Source of the DNA: Prosthecobacter debontii
GTDB lineage: Bacteria; Verrucomicrobiota; Verrucomicrobiia; Verrucomicrobiales; Verrucomicrobiaceae
NCBI RefSeq assembly: GCF_900167535.1
Contig: NZ_FUYE01000015.1
Coordinates: forward strand, 62,001-126,000
Reading direction: 5' to 3'
DNA: 64,000 nucleotides
Position numbers and translations under genes: made by a program. The notes under the pieces were generated by a model, which saw only the letters and a list, made by a program, of their open reading frames with translations, was not told the DNA's origin and did no database searches. Every line of letters starts with the position of its first letter. Position 1 is the stretch's first letter. This document shows positions 18,420 through 27,980 of the stretch, piece after piece.

Positions 18420-19733
18420 ATGCGCCAAGAACTCACCCAACAACTCCTCCAATCCGGTGAAATTAGCCGCCGTGAATTCGCCGCCAAGACTGCCTCTTCG
18501 CTACTCGGAGTGGGGCTATTGGGCAGTTCTTTGCAAAACAAGGCGTTCGCCGCCTTTGAAAACTCTTCCAAACTGAAGCAGGTAGCCACGGCCAAGAACG
18601 TGATCTACCTCTACATGAGCGGCGGTCAGAGTCACATGGATACCTGGGATCCCAAGGAAGGGGTGGAGACTGCCGGGCCCACTAAGCCGATCAAAACGAG
18701 TGCCGACGGGGTCCGCATTTCTGAATACTTGCCTCTGACAGCCCAGCAGATGCATCACGCTTGTGTCATCAATAGCCTCACCTCCACGCAAGGGGCTCAC
18801 GAGCAGGGCAATTACATGATGCACACGAGCTATGACATGCGTGGCACCATCCGTCACCCCGCCATGGGCGCTTGGTTAAATGTGTTTCAAGGGGGAGGAA
18901 ACAGCACCCTGCCTAATTTCGTATTTATTGGCAATGACAGCCGCCATCCAGGGGCGGGCTTTTTCCCTGCTCAATACAGCCCGCTCTACGTGAGTAACCC
19001 GGAGAATGGCTTGAAGAATGTCAAAATGCAGCCGGGCTTGACCGAAGATCGGTTCATGAAACGAATGAATTTGGCCGATCAGCTTGACCAAGACTTCCGC
19101 TCTACCTTCCCGCAGCGCAACGTCAAAGCCTACAGCGACATGTATGATGATGCGATGGCGATGATGAAGTCGGAAGACCTCAAAGCCTTTGATCTGACCG
19201 AAGAATCCGAAGACCTACGAAAAGCCTATGGCAAAGAAGCCTTTGGCCAGGGATGCCTTCTCGCACGTCGCTTGGTGGAACGCGGGGTGCGTTTTGTCGA
19301 GGTCAGTCTGGGCGGTTGGGACACCCACAATGCGAACTTTGTTCGGGTACCGGAGCTTTGTGCGACACTGGACCGCGGTCTGGGCACCTTACTCCAGGAC
19401 CTGAATGCTCGCGGATTGCTTGAGGAGACTCTGGTGGTGGTGACATCTGAGTTTGGCCGCACCCCGGATATCAATCAGAACGTCGGACGCGATCACTATC
19501 CGAAAGCGTTTTCAGCCATGATGGCGGGTGGCGGGATCTCCGGCGGTATGACCTATGGCAAGACGGATAATGAAGGCCGGGAAGTGGTGGAGGATAAGGT
19601 CCAGATCGCGGATATGAATGCCACCATCGCCTATGCACTGGGGTTGCCGTTGGATCAGGTGATCTACAGCCCGAGCAAACGTCCGTTCACCATCGCCGAT
19701 AAAGGGAAACCTCTGGTGGGAATTTTTGCTTAA
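18420..19733 (+). CDS. DUF1501 domain protein, Tat-exported
   Basis: The 437-aa product has a twin-arginine signal (ISRREFAAKTASSLL, residues 14-28). It shows the DUF1501 hallmarks: [44 protein letters not shown], and TSEFGRTPDIN with GRDHYP. The fold is related to alkaline phosphatase/sulfatase-like enzymes, but the activity is unknown. It lies 37 bases after the DUF1549/DUF1553 gene as the standard pair, and a strong terminator follows 21 bases after its stop. Both products should reach the periplasm, by Sec and Tat respectively. Confidence 0.93.
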   Translation: MRQELTQQLLQSGEISRREFAAKTASSLLGVGLLGSSLQNKAFAAFENSSKLKQVATAKNVIYLYMSGGQSHMDTWDPKEGVETAGPTKPIKTSADGVRISEYLPLTAQQMHHACVINSLTSTQGAHEQGNYMMHTSYDMRGTIRHPAMGAWLNVFQGGGNSTLPNFVFIGNDSRHPGAGFFPAQYSPLYVSNPENGLKNVKMQPGLTEDRFMKRMNLADQLDQDFRSTFPQRNVKAYSDMYDDAMAMMKSEDLKAFDLTEESEDLRKAYGKEAFGQGCLLARRLVERGVRFVEVSLGGWDTHNANFVRVPELCATLDRGLGTLLQDLNARGLLEETLVVVTSEFGRTPDINQNVGRDHYPKAFSAMMAGGGISGGMTYGKTDNEGREVVEDKVQIADMNATIAYALGLPLDQVIYSPSKRPFTIADKGKPLVGIFA

Positions 19734-19754
19734 GTCGATATCTAGTCGAATCTG

Positions 19755-19792
19755 ATAAAGCCAGTCCATAGTGGACTGGCTTTATGTTTTTT
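19755..19792 (+). terminator. rho-independent terminator
   Basis: A perfect 14-bp stem (ATAAAGCCAGTCCA paired with its complement at 19772-19785) with a three-base loop is followed by TTTTTT at 19787-19792. It ends the DUF1549-DUF1501 operon. Confidence 0.93.
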
Positions 19793-20318
19793 CACCGTTT
19801 CACTTTGTAGGATATTGTGAAGAAGCGAGAAAGTCGCGCGAGTTTGTGTGGGTAAGATGTGAAAAAATTACCAAATGATAATGTAACTAAACTGCTGGGA
19901 AGGGGTGTCGTGCAATTTGCCAATAGGACGAAAAAATCGTTTACAAATAGAGTCATCAGACAGGGGGAATAGCGGTGAAATCATTTTTGAGAAGTTAATT
20001 GTTTTTCGTTGAATGTATTCAGGTCGTTGATTGTGAGGGTGTTGTGTTGGATTGAGGTGATGTTTTCTCAAAAATGATCGATGGGTTAGTTGTTACGTCC
20101 TCGTCACGTTCCCCGATGATTCCATACCTGTTCCACGTTCAAAAAAGTGAGGAATTATTGGTTAGGCAGCGACTGACCCTGCTCGAAAGAGAGGCGGTTT
20201 GCTTGATTTTACGCATTGTGAATAACTTGTGAATTGATGTGCTTAACTGCACCGCTTGAGGGAATGAAACCTGCGATTAATCTTGCTGCGCAGCGTCTCA
20301 GATTGTTGAAATAGAGGC
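19793..20318. other. AT-rich gene-free stretch with inverted repeat
   Basis: No gene is supported in this stretch; the longest minus-strand frame (19868-20071, 67 codons) has no domain or good start. It is visibly richer in A and T than its surroundings and has several TTGTGA words and one sequence (TTGTGAATAA near 20216) whose complement fits a DnaA-box-like consensus. A long inverted repeat is listed separately. It probably carries the promoter of the oxidoreductase gene at 20319. Confidence 0.6.
19980..20078. repeat. 14-bp perfect inverted repeat with 71-base spacer
   Basis: ATCATTTTTGAGAA at 19980-19993 is perfectly complementary to TTCTCAAAAATGAT at 20065-20078. The intervening 71 bases are GT-rich and have no coding potential. 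It could form a long-looped RNA structure or be a binding or recombination site. Confidence 0.75.
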
Positions 20319-21389
20319 ATGAAGCGCTGGCGCATCGCAGGAATTAATTTTGAACATTTTCACATGGGGGACCTGCTCCGGCAGACCTTCGAGCACCCTG
20401 CCGCGGAGATCGTGGGTATCTGCGATGAGCGACTCGAGAGGATGGCGGGGGCCGTGAGAAACTTCGGCTTGAAAGATGAACAGGTATTTACAGATGCAGA
20501 TAGCTGTCTCGAAAAGACTCAGCCGGACATTGTGATTCTCTGTCCTGCCGCTTCAAAGCATGGGGAGTGGGTGGAGCGAGTCGCCCCTTACGGCACACAC
20601 ATTTTGATGGAGAAACCTTTTGCGGCGTCTTTAGCCGAGGCAGATGCGATGGTAACGACCATGAAACCGAGTGGCAAGGTTTTGGCCATCAATTGGCCTC
20701 TGGTCTGGGATGCAGCGCAGCAGACGGCTCATCGATTGATTCAGGAAGGGGTCATCGGTGAGGTGCTGGAGTTTCATCACCATGGTGGGAATCGGGGCCC
20801 TCTGTATCATGGCGCTGACAAGGTGGAACATGAGCCTACCGCTGAGGCTAAAGCAGCCAGTTGGTTTTACAGTCGAGACCAAGGGGGCGGGGCACTGCTG
20901 GACTACATGGGCTATGGAGCCACGCTTGGCACCTGGCATCTAGGAGCGAAGGTGCCTCTAGAGGTCACTTGCACGTGGAATCAACCCGCCGGTCTGGAAG
21001 TGGACGAGCATAGTGTGGCCGTCATCCGCTATGAGTCAGGTCTGAGTAAAACGGAGACTCGGTGGGGGACCTTTACCGACCCATGGACGCATCAGCCGCA
21101 GCCGAAGTGCGGATTCGTCCTGCGTGGCACGGGCGGGACGATCTCCTGCTACGACTATGAGAAATCGCTGCGCGTGCAGACCCGCTCCAGGCCAGAAGGC
21201 TTTGAGGTGCCCGCAGATGTGATCGCGGCTCCGAATCGCAATCCCATCGAGCATTTGATTCACTCCCTGGAGACAGGCGCTCCTTTGATTGGACCTTTGA
21301 CCCTGGAGATTAGCCGAATCGGACAGCGGATTGTGGATACAGCGTATCGCAGCGCCAGTGAAAAAAGAACTCTGCCTCTGCTGGGTTGA
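20319..21389 (+). CDS. Gfo/Idh/MocA family oxidoreductase
   Basis: The 356-aa product has an N-terminal Rossmann domain, although the classical GxGxxG is replaced by AGINFEHFHMG near residues 7-17. EIVGICDERLERM and HILMEKPFAASLAEAD follow, the latter with the conserved catalytic-type Lys of EKP. Its C-terminal half has the alpha/beta dimerisation fold with a His/Asp-rich substrate region. These NAD(P)-dependent enzymes oxidise or reduce sugars and sugar derivatives. The weakened glycine motif makes cofactor use less certain. lpxA starts 34 bases after its stop, which may indicate co-transcription, but the substrate is unknown. Confidence 0.87.
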   Translation: MKRWRIAGINFEHFHMGDLLRQTFEHPAAEIVGICDERLERMAGAVRNFGLKDEQVFTDADSCLEKTQPDIVILCPAASKHGEWVERVAPYGTHILMEKPFAASLAEADAMVTTMKPSGKVLAINWPLVWDAAQQTAHRLIQEGVIGEVLEFHHHGGNRGPLYHGADKVEHEPTAEAKAASWFYSRDQGGGALLDYMGYGATLGTWHLGAKVPLEVTCTWNQPAGLEVDEHSVAVIRYESGLSKTETRWGTFTDPWTHQPQPKCGFVLRGTGGTISCYDYEKSLRVQTRSRPEGFEVPADVIAAPNRNPIEHLIHSLETGAPLIGPLTLEISRIGQRIVDTAYRSASEKRTLPLLG

Positions 21390-21423
21390 TTCACGCTTGG
21401 AGTTCTGCCATTGCTTAGGCTGC

Positions 21424-22218
21424 ATGATTCACCCCACCGCGCTGATCCATCCTTCCGCCACTCTTGATCCGACTGTCGAGGTGGGGCCCTATGCCATTAT
21501 CGAAGGGCCTGCTGTGATTGAGGCGGGCTGCCGGGTCGAAGCTCATGCTCAGGTGATTGGCGAGGTGAAGGTGGGGGCTGGCACCGTGATTGGCCGGGCA
21601 GCGATCATCGGCGCAGATCCTCAGGATCTGGGTTTCAAACCTGAAACATCGAGCGGCGTCATTTTAGGAGCAGGGAACACCATTCGTGAGCAGGTAACGA
21701 TTCACCGCGGGAGTAAACCTGGCAGCTACACCCGGATGGGCGATGGCAACTTCCTCATGGCCGGGGCGCACTTGGCGCACGATGTCACCCTAGGGGACAG
21801 GAACATCTTGGCGAATGCTTGTCTTCTGGCAGGACACATCACGGTGGGAAACAATACTTTTATCGGCGGCGGGGCCGTGTTTCATCAATTTCTCCGCATC
21901 GGAGACTACTGCGTGGTGCAGGGAAATGGCAGTTTCGGCAAAGATATCCCTCACTTTTGTGCGGCCTACCGCACCAACCGTCTCGCGGGGCTGAATGTCA
22001 TCGGCTTACGCAGACAGGGCTTCAACTCGGAGCAACGGGCGGCCATCAAGAAAATGTTTCAATTGCTGTTCTGCTCAGGCCAAAATGTATCCCAAGCGGT
22101 GAGTGCCGCTAAAGCCGAGGAATGGCCTGAACATGCCCTCAGGCTGCTCGACTTTGTGGCCGCGCCGAGCAAGCGAGGCGTCTGTGCCTGGCAAGGGGGA
22201 CGGGAGGCCGAGGACTGA
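21424..22218 (+). CDS. lpxA: acyl-ACP--UDP-N-acetylglucosamine O-acyltransferase
   Basis: The ATG at 21424 gives 264 aa, the usual LpxA length; the frame is open further upstream but overlaps the preceding gene. Hexapeptide-repeat signals run through residues 1-190 (MIHPTALIHPSATLDPTVEV). GADPQDLGFK, EQVTIHRGSK and AHLAHDVTLGDRNIL, with catalytic His, and the FGKDIPHFCAAYRTNRL segment are all typical. The enzyme performs the first step of lipid A synthesis in the cytoplasm. The LptD-like outer-membrane gene follows 142 bases later, matching an LPS-containing envelope. Confidence 0.95.
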   Translation: MIHPTALIHPSATLDPTVEVGPYAIIEGPAVIEAGCRVEAHAQVIGEVKVGAGTVIGRAAIIGADPQDLGFKPETSSGVILGAGNTIREQVTIHRGSKPGSYTRMGDGNFLMAGAHLAHDVTLGDRNILANACLLAGHITVGNNTFIGGGAVFHQFLRIGDYCVVQGNGSFGKDIPHFCAAYRTNRLAGLNVIGLRRQGFNSEQRAAIKKMFQLLFCSGQNVSQAVSAAKAEEWPEHALRLLDFVAAPSKRGVCAWQGGREAED

Positions 22219-22360
22219 GACTGAGCTCCGGGTTAGATTTTTTCCCCTGCTTTTTCTTGTCACCCTTGAGGCGGTGGCCTATTGAATGCTCTTGCTGGGT
22301 TCAGCTTTCCCGTTTTCTCTTGGCTGGTTCCAGTTTCGTTTTCCAATCTCTTTAGGTATC

Positions 22361-24784
22361 ATGACATTCTCCCGACTGTGTGTCGCTCTCAGCTTTGCAG
22401 CGTTGATGGCCGTCCCTGGCGTGCAGGCCCAGACCTTGCTGGACTCTTTGACCAGTAATCTTAACATCGAAGGTCTGGAAACAACCTACGATCCTGAAAC
22501 TGGACTTGCCACCGCCAAGGGAGATGTCCGGATCAGCTATACGGATGTGGAAATCCGCTGCGGCACCGCTAGTTACAATGCCACGACAGGGGAGGTCATT
22601 GCTCGGGATGGTGTGATTATCTGGAAGGCGGGGGCCATCTATCGCGGCGAGAACATCACTTACAATGCCAATACCGGCGAGTTGAGCGGTGATGGGGTGC
22701 GCAGCGGTATCCCGACGGAAACGGGCTCTCTGTTCTACGAGACGGACAACTTCGATACAGAGACAAAGCTGATTCAAAAGATCGAAGGTGGGGAGACCTA
22801 CCTGACTTCCCACGATGTGCAGAATCCGAATTTCCGGATCCGCGCTCGGCAAATGACCATTTATCCTGGGGATCGGGTGGTCATGAAAAACATGACTCTC
22901 TTTGCAGGGAATACGCCCATTTTTTATTTTCCATACCTCTCTCAGCCGCTGGAGGAAGATGTCGGACTTCGTTTTACTCCGGGTTACCAGAGCCGCTGGG
23001 GCGCTTTCCTGCTCACTCAGTATGGAGTGATTCACGGAGATCACACCTTGGCCAAATATCACCTCGACTTGCGTTCCTCACGTGGTGTCGGGGTTGGAGC
23101 TGATTTCCTTTCGCTTCGTCATCGGGATAACCGTAAAAACTTTGGGAATCTGAAGCTGTATTACCTGCGGGATTCGGACCCAGAGAATAATCGCTCTGGC
23201 GAAGCCCGTGGTCCAGTGGGGGAAGATCGTTACAGGGTCAATTTCCAGCATCGGATTTACCTGCCAGGTCCGGAAAAGAGCACTTGGTATCTCGACTTTG
23301 ATATCAACAAAGTTTCGGACGCCCATTTCTATGAAGATTTCTTCTTCAATGATTTCCGCGAAACTCCTGAACCCGAGAATCAAATTTCACTGGTCCACAC
23401 AGATCCCTCCTATGTAGCTACTCTGATGGCTCGTTTCCAAGCGAATGATTTCTACACCGTAGGCACAAAGTTACCCGAATTCGCCATCGATTGGACCCGT
23501 CGCCAGCTCTGGAACACTGGCATCTTTCACCAAGGAACATTCAGTGCTGGAATTTTGAAGGATGAATCAGGAGATGAGGAGGAACGGGAGTTTGCTGATT
23601 TGGTTCGTGCTGGTCTTACCAACAATGTGGTGGATGATTCCTTGACAAGTTATCAGAATATCCTGGGAAAAAAGTCTGGAGACGCGTTGTCGCCTGCTGA
23701 CATTCAGCGTGGGATTGATCTGTTCTCTGCCCGGTTGGAAGGAGCAGGTTTTGCACGCGTTCACACCTATCAGGAACTTTTGCTGCCTAAAACATTGTTC
23801 GGCTGGTTGAATATCACCCCTCGAATTGGTGGCGGTGTGACCCACTATTCAAATATCGATGGATCAGTCTCTGATCTGTCGGACGAGATTAAAACCATTT
23901 TCCACGCGGGTTTGGATATGTCTTTCAAAGTGTCGAAAACTTGGAACGATTTTTACAAGCCTAGCTGGGGATTGGACGGGCTTCGCCATGTGCTTCAACC
24001 TTATCTGAATTTGTCCTACCTGGATGCTTCTCAGCCTGAGGACTTCCCGTCGATTGATCGCCTCTCTCCGACGACTCGCCCACGTTCTATTGATGTCCCG
24101 CTCTTCACGGCCGTCGATGACCTTCGCTCTTGGAATATCGCTCGAGTCGGGATGCAGAACTTGCTGCAAACTCGTCGTGACTATTCCACCACGAATCGCG
24201 GATATTTCTACTCGGCTGCGACGGGTGAAACCCAAACATACACATGGGCCGGCCTGAATACTTATGTGGATGTGTTCATGAACGATCCTGAGTTTGATCG
24301 CAGCCTGTCCAACCTCTACAACGAGTTTTTCTGGCGTCCTGTGCCCTGGGTGTCCCTATGGTTTGACGCGCAGATTCCGCTCGAAAGTGGTGTGGGTAGT
24401 TTTACCGAGCTTAACCAAGGCGTCACCTTCATGCCTGCCAAGAATGTTCAACTGACCCTCGGTCATCAATATGTGAGTGACAGTCCCTACTTCGCTGACT
24501 CCAGCTTGGTCTTCTCAAAGGTCTATGCACGCCTCTCTGACAATTGGGGCTTCTCCATGAATCACATCTTTGAAATGGATGATGGCACCATGGAGTTCCA
24601 GAGTTACTCGGTCACGCGTGACTTGACGAGCTGGATGGCTTCTGTTGGGGCCATGGTCCGAGATAACCGTGGGGGACTGAGTGACTTTGGTATCTTGTTC
24701 TCCATGACACTCAAGGATTTCCCCCAGTTGAGTGTGCCTCTGGATATCGATCCGAATCCTTCGGGACGTGGCGGAAACCAATAA
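22361..24784 (+). CDS. lptD: LPS-assembly protein LptD-like outer-membrane protein
   Basis: Start chosen at the ATG at 22361 (AGG a few bases upstream; the preceding residues are not conserved), giving 807 aa. A signal peptide ends near VQA. Residues about 45-170 form an OstA/LptA-like beta-jellyroll (GLATAKGDVRISYTDVEIRC) that carries LPS across the periplasm. The rest is a beta-barrel rich in aromatic residues, with FYFPYLSQPLE and GLRFTPGYQSRWGAFLL typical of LptD. LptE is not seen here. The protein inserts LPS into the outer leaflet. It sits downstream of lpxA and upstream of ugd. Confidence 0.88.
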   Translation: MTFSRLCVALSFAALMAVPGVQAQTLLDSLTSNLNIEGLETTYDPETGLATAKGDVRISYTDVEIRCGTASYNATTGEVIARDGVIIWKAGAIYRGENITYNANTGELSGDGVRSGIPTETGSLFYETDNFDTETKLIQKIEGGETYLTSHDVQNPNFRIRARQMTIYPGDRVVMKNMTLFAGNTPIFYFPYLSQPLEEDVGLRFTPGYQSRWGAFLLTQYGVIHGDHTLAKYHLDLRSSRGVGVGADFLSLRHRDNRKNFGNLKLYYLRDSDPENNRSGEARGPVGEDRYRVNFQHRIYLPGPEKSTWYLDFDINKVSDAHFYEDFFFNDFRETPEPENQISLVHTDPSYVATLMARFQANDFYTVGTKLPEFAIDWTRRQLWNTGIFHQGTFSAGILKDESGDEEEREFADLVRAGLTNNVVDDSLTSYQNILGKKSGDALSPADIQRGIDLFSARLEGAGFARVHTYQELLLPKTLFGWLNITPRIGGGVTHYSNIDGSVSDLSDEIKTIFHAGLDMSFKVSKTWNDFYKPSWGLDGLRHVLQPYLNLSYLDASQPEDFPSIDRLSPTTRPRSIDVPLFTAVDDLRSWNIARVGMQNLLQTRRDYSTTNRGYFYSAATGETQTYTWAGLNTYVDVFMNDPEFDRSLSNLYNEFFWRPVPWVSLWFDAQIPLESGVGSFTELNQGVTFMPAKNVQLTLGHQYVSDSPYFADSSLVFSKVYARLSDNWGFSMNHIFEMDDGTMEFQSYSVTRDLTSWMASVGAMVRDNRGGLSDFGILFSMTLKDFPQLSVPLDIDPNPSGRGGNQ

Positions 24785-24897
24785 TGGGGGGGCATTTTAG
24801 CGTTGAGAGCGGCACCTTCCCGGCGCACTGTGTCACCTGTGTGCTCGCCTGACGTATTCAACGCTCAGGTCTTTGAACACGTTTTTTCCGCACGTTC

Positions 24898-26214
24898 ATG
24901 AAGCTAACCATCATCGGTTCAGGTTATGTGGGGCTGACCACGGGTGCTTGCTTTGCCGAAGTGGGGCATCAGGTCGTATGCGTGGATAGCGATCCAGATC
25001 GTGTTCAGTCTCTTGTGACAGGAACAGTTCCTTTTTTCGAGCCTGGTCTCGAAGCTCTCGTGAAAAAGAACGTGGCTGCCAAGAGGCTACGTTTCACGGG
25101 CTCGACCGAGGAAGGGGTGAATCACGGAGAAGTGCTCTTCATCACAGTTCCGACGCCTCCTTTGGCGGATGGAAGTGTGGATCTGACCTTCATGGAAAAG
25201 GTTGCTCGGGAGATCGCGCAGTATCTGGACAGTTATCGGGTGATCGTGGATAAAAGCACGGTTCCTGTCAAAACGGGTGAGCGTGTGGCTCAAACGATCC
25301 GCAAGTATGCCAAGCCGGGCGTAGAGTTTGATGTCGTGAGCAATCCTGAGTTTTTGAGGGAAGGAGCGGCCGTCATGGACTTGATGAAGCCAGATCGCAT
25401 AGTCATTGGCGGCAACAGCGACCGTGCACTTGCCTTGATGCAAAAGATTTATGAGCCGTTCGTAGCTCCGGTGCTGGTGACTGATATCAATAGTGCCGAG
25501 CTCATCAAGCATGCTGCTAACAGCTTTCTAGCACTCAAGATCAGCTACATCAATGCCTTGGCCGAGTTGTGTGAACTGAGTGGGGCTGATGTTCTGAAAG
25601 TGGCTGAAGGCATTGGAGCGGATAAGCGGATCGGGCGCGGATTTCTCAATGCAGGGCTGGGCTATGGCGGTTCCTGTTTTCCTAAAGATGTTGCGGCTTT
25701 TATCGCGATCAGTGAGCAGCTTGGACAGCCCTTCAATTTGCTGAAGGAGGTCCAGGCGATCAATAACCGACAGAGCGTTCGATTCTTGGATAGCGTCCGT
25801 GAAGCACTTTGGGTTCTGAAGGATAAAAAAATCGCCGTCTGGGGTTTGAGCTTCAAGCCCAATACCGATGACATTCGCAGTTCAGTGGCTGTAAGTTTGG
25901 TGGAGAAGTTAGTCGCCGAAGGAGCTGAAGTAAGTGCCTATGACCCGAAAGCGATGGCTAAAGTGCGTGAGACTTCCTTGGCAAGCCAGATCCGTCTAGC
26001 GGATAGCGCTCTTGACGCGGCTGCTGATGCCGAAGCCTTGATCATCGCGACCGAGTGGGCTGAATTTGGCTTGGTCGATTTAGCGGCGCTTCGTGATGCC
26101 ATGCAAACACCGCTCATCTTTGATGGGCGCAATCTCTTGGATCCCGTGGCAGTCCGGGATTTTGGATTCCAATATCGCGGCGTTGGCCGGGGTATAACCA
26201 CCGAGCGCCATTAA
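24898..26214 (+). CDS. ugd: UDP-glucose 6-dehydrogenase
   Basis: The 438-aa protein oxidises UDP-glucose to UDP-glucuronate with NAD+. The N-terminus MKLTIIGSGYVGLTTGACFA holds the GxGxxG Rossmann motif. DKSTVPVKTG and SNPEFLREGAAV are family signatures, and GYGGSCFPKDVAAF carries the catalytic Cys. The C-terminal UDP-binding domain has GLSFKPNTDDIRSS. Length is normal. UDP-glucuronate feeds capsule, exopolysaccharide or LPS sugar pathways; the neighbouring lptD suits an envelope role. Confidence 0.95.
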   Translation: MKLTIIGSGYVGLTTGACFAEVGHQVVCVDSDPDRVQSLVTGTVPFFEPGLEALVKKNVAAKRLRFTGSTEEGVNHGEVLFITVPTPPLADGSVDLTFMEKVAREIAQYLDSYRVIVDKSTVPVKTGERVAQTIRKYAKPGVEFDVVSNPEFLREGAAVMDLMKPDRIVIGGNSDRALALMQKIYEPFVAPVLVTDINSAELIKHAANSFLALKISYINALAELCELSGADVLKVAEGIGADKRIGRGFLNAGLGYGGSCFPKDVAAFIAISEQLGQPFNLLKEVQAINNRQSVRFLDSVREALWVLKDKKIAVWGLSFKPNTDDIRSSVAVSLVEKLVAEGAEVSAYDPKAMAKVRETSLASQIRLADSALDAAADAEALIIATEWAEFGLVDLAALRDAMQTPLIFDGRNLLDPVAVRDFGFQYRGVGRGITTERH

Positions 26215-26323
26215 GATTAATCCATGTTGTGCCGTTGACGGCTCTGTCACATAGTCTCCGATTCCGCTGAAAACGATTCATTCATCCTCTCCTGCTTCCA
26301 GTGTCCGCAGCCATGCGCTTGAC

Positions 26324-27529
26324 GTGTTAACGGACTGGCAAAAATCAGGGCGATTTGCTGCTGAGCTTTTGGACGAGCGCGTCCGTATGGCGGCGCTGTC
26401 TCCGCCCAATGCTGCCTTTCTGCACGACATCGTGCTGACGACGCTGCGCAACGTCACATTGCTTGATTTTTGGGCCGATCACCTCACTGGAGGAAAGCAT
26501 CTGGACCACCGCACACGGTGGCTGCTGAGGATTGGCTTGTGTCAGCTTTTTCTGTTGGGCGTGCCTTCTCATGCCGCAGTGAATGAGACTGTGGCAGCTG
26601 CTGGGCGCTCGGGGGCATTGGTCAATGCGGTGCTACGTCGTGCGGGCCGTGAGGAAGCTGCTCTGCGCTCCATGAGCGAGGAGCAGCCTTTGTCCGTCCG
26701 TTATTCGCATCCAGAGTTTTTGGTTCGCCGTTGGATCAAGATTATGGGGAAGGCGAAAACGGAGGCTCTGTGCCAATGGAATCAGGAGCCCCCCAGCACC
26801 TACGTCCGACTGAATGGTCTGCATGAAGAAGCCAGCACCCGTCTGGCTCAGATGCCCGAGTTGGAGGATCTTGGAGATGGTTTTTATCGCTGTGAAGCGG
26901 CTCCGAGAGAAGCCCTGAAACAAGGTCTTTGTTACGCGCAGGACCCGAGCACCGCGCATGCTCCACGGATGCTGGCACCCAAGCCGGGGGAAATGGTGCT
27001 GGATGCCTGCGCTGCTCCTGGTGGAAAGACGACTTTACTGGCTGAGTTGATGTGCAACGAGGGACGCATCTATGCTTGTGACGCTTCTTCGGTTCGTTTG
27101 GCCCGCTTGCGGGACAATCTCACACGACTGAAAGTACGTATCGCTCAGGTGAATGCCTTTGATTTGTTGAGTGATGCTACGCCACCCTTTGGAGATCTCC
27201 AGTTTGACCGGATCTTGCTTGATGTGCCTTGCTCGAACAGTGGCGTGATGCGTCGTCGCATCGATGTGCGCTGGCGTTTACAGGAGGCTGAGTTTGCAAG
27301 TTTGGCGGAAACACAAAAGAGTATTGTGGAATCGGCTCTGCGATTTTTGAAACCCGGCGGCTCGCTGGTTTACAGCACATGCAGCATCGATCCTGAAGAA
27401 AATCAGGGGGTGGTGAAGGCCGTCTTAGCATCCCATCCTGAGATGGAAATGCTGGAGAGCCGCTTGGTCTTCCCTCCGAAGGATGAGACAGATGGGGCGT
27501 TTGCGGCACGATTGGTGAAACATGCATGA
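26324..27529 (+). CDS. rsmB: 16S rRNA m5C967 methyltransferase RsmB
   Basis: The product contains a NusB-like N-terminal domain (residues 1-130) followed by a SAM-dependent methyltransferase. VLDACAAPGGKTTLLAELM binds SAM, and DVPCSNSGVMRRR and YSTCSIDPEENQ carry the two catalytic cysteines. It methylates C967 of 16S rRNA. The GTG at 26324 gives 401 aa. However, the same frame stays open upstream to 26255 and reads SVRSHALDVLTDWQ just before and over this point, like the family N-terminus. No ATG, GTG or TTG lies there, so the real start may be a rare ATT or CTG. Its stop overlaps the next gene's start (ATGA). Confidence 0.9.
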   Translation: MLTDWQKSGRFAAELLDERVRMAALSPPNAAFLHDIVLTTLRNVTLLDFWADHLTGGKHLDHRTRWLLRIGLCQLFLLGVPSHAAVNETVAAAGRSGALVNAVLRRAGREEAALRSMSEEQPLSVRYSHPEFLVRRWIKIMGKAKTEALCQWNQEPPSTYVRLNGLHEEASTRLAQMPELEDLGDGFYRCEAAPREALKQGLCYAQDPSTAHAPRMLAPKPGEMVLDACAAPGGKTTLLAELMCNEGRIYACDASSVRLARLRDNLTRLKVRIAQVNAFDLLSDATPPFGDLQFDRILLDVPCSNSGVMRRRIDVRWRLQEAEFASLAETQKSIVESALRFLKPGGSLVYSTCSIDPEENQGVVKAVLASHPEMEMLESRLVFPPKDETDGAFAARLVKHA

Positions 27530-27933
27530 GTGAGCCCCTACAGACTCTGCGGGCAGATAAGTGGTTGCATCATGTGCGTCTCTTTAAAACGCGGAGTCTG
27601 GCCACACAGGCCTGTGCCAAAGGAAATGTGATCTTGGATGAACAGGTGATCAAACCTTCCCGAGACCTCCGTCCGAACGACATTTTGGAAGTGGTCAGGG
27701 GAGATCTGCGCCTCCGTGTGAAGGTCCTGAACTTTCCTGCGCGAAGACTGAGTGCACCGCAAGTTTCTGATTTTTATGAAAATCTAACGCCAATTGAGTG
27801 GATTCAAAAGGCCGCCGAACTACGCAGGCAAAAGGAATTGGAGCGCCCGTCCGAGCATGAAATGCAGACGAAGCCCAATAAACAGCAACTCCGCCTGCTC
27901 CGGGAATGGCATGAACAGAATCATTCTCGCTGA
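27526..27933 (+). CDS. S4-domain RNA-binding protein (Hsp15-like)
   Basis: This 135-aa protein has an N-terminal S4 domain (LRADKWLHHVRLFKTRSLAT, then GNVILDEQVIKPSRDLRPND), the arrangement found in Hsp15/HslR and related ribosome-binding proteins. The C-terminal third is basic. In other bacteria Hsp15 binds 50S subunits carrying stalled nascent chains; that role here is by analogy. Its ATG overlaps the rsmB stop by 4 bases, so the two are translated from one message. Both gene products act on ribosomal RNA, which makes the coupling sensible. Confidence 0.88.
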   Translation: MSEPLQTLRADKWLHHVRLFKTRSLATQACAKGNVILDEQVIKPSRDLRPNDILEVVRGDLRLRVKVLNFPARRLSAPQVSDFYENLTPIEWIQKAAELRRQKELERPSEHEMQTKPNKQQLRLLREWHEQNHSR

Positions 27934-27980
27934 AACGGCGGCGTTCTGAAATCGAATCCGAGTTGCCCCGGGGCAATGAG

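Noticed and set aside
20216-20226. DnaA-box-like word in the AT-rich gap
   Set aside because: Only one good match, no dnaA, dnaN or gidA nearby, so an origin is not supported.
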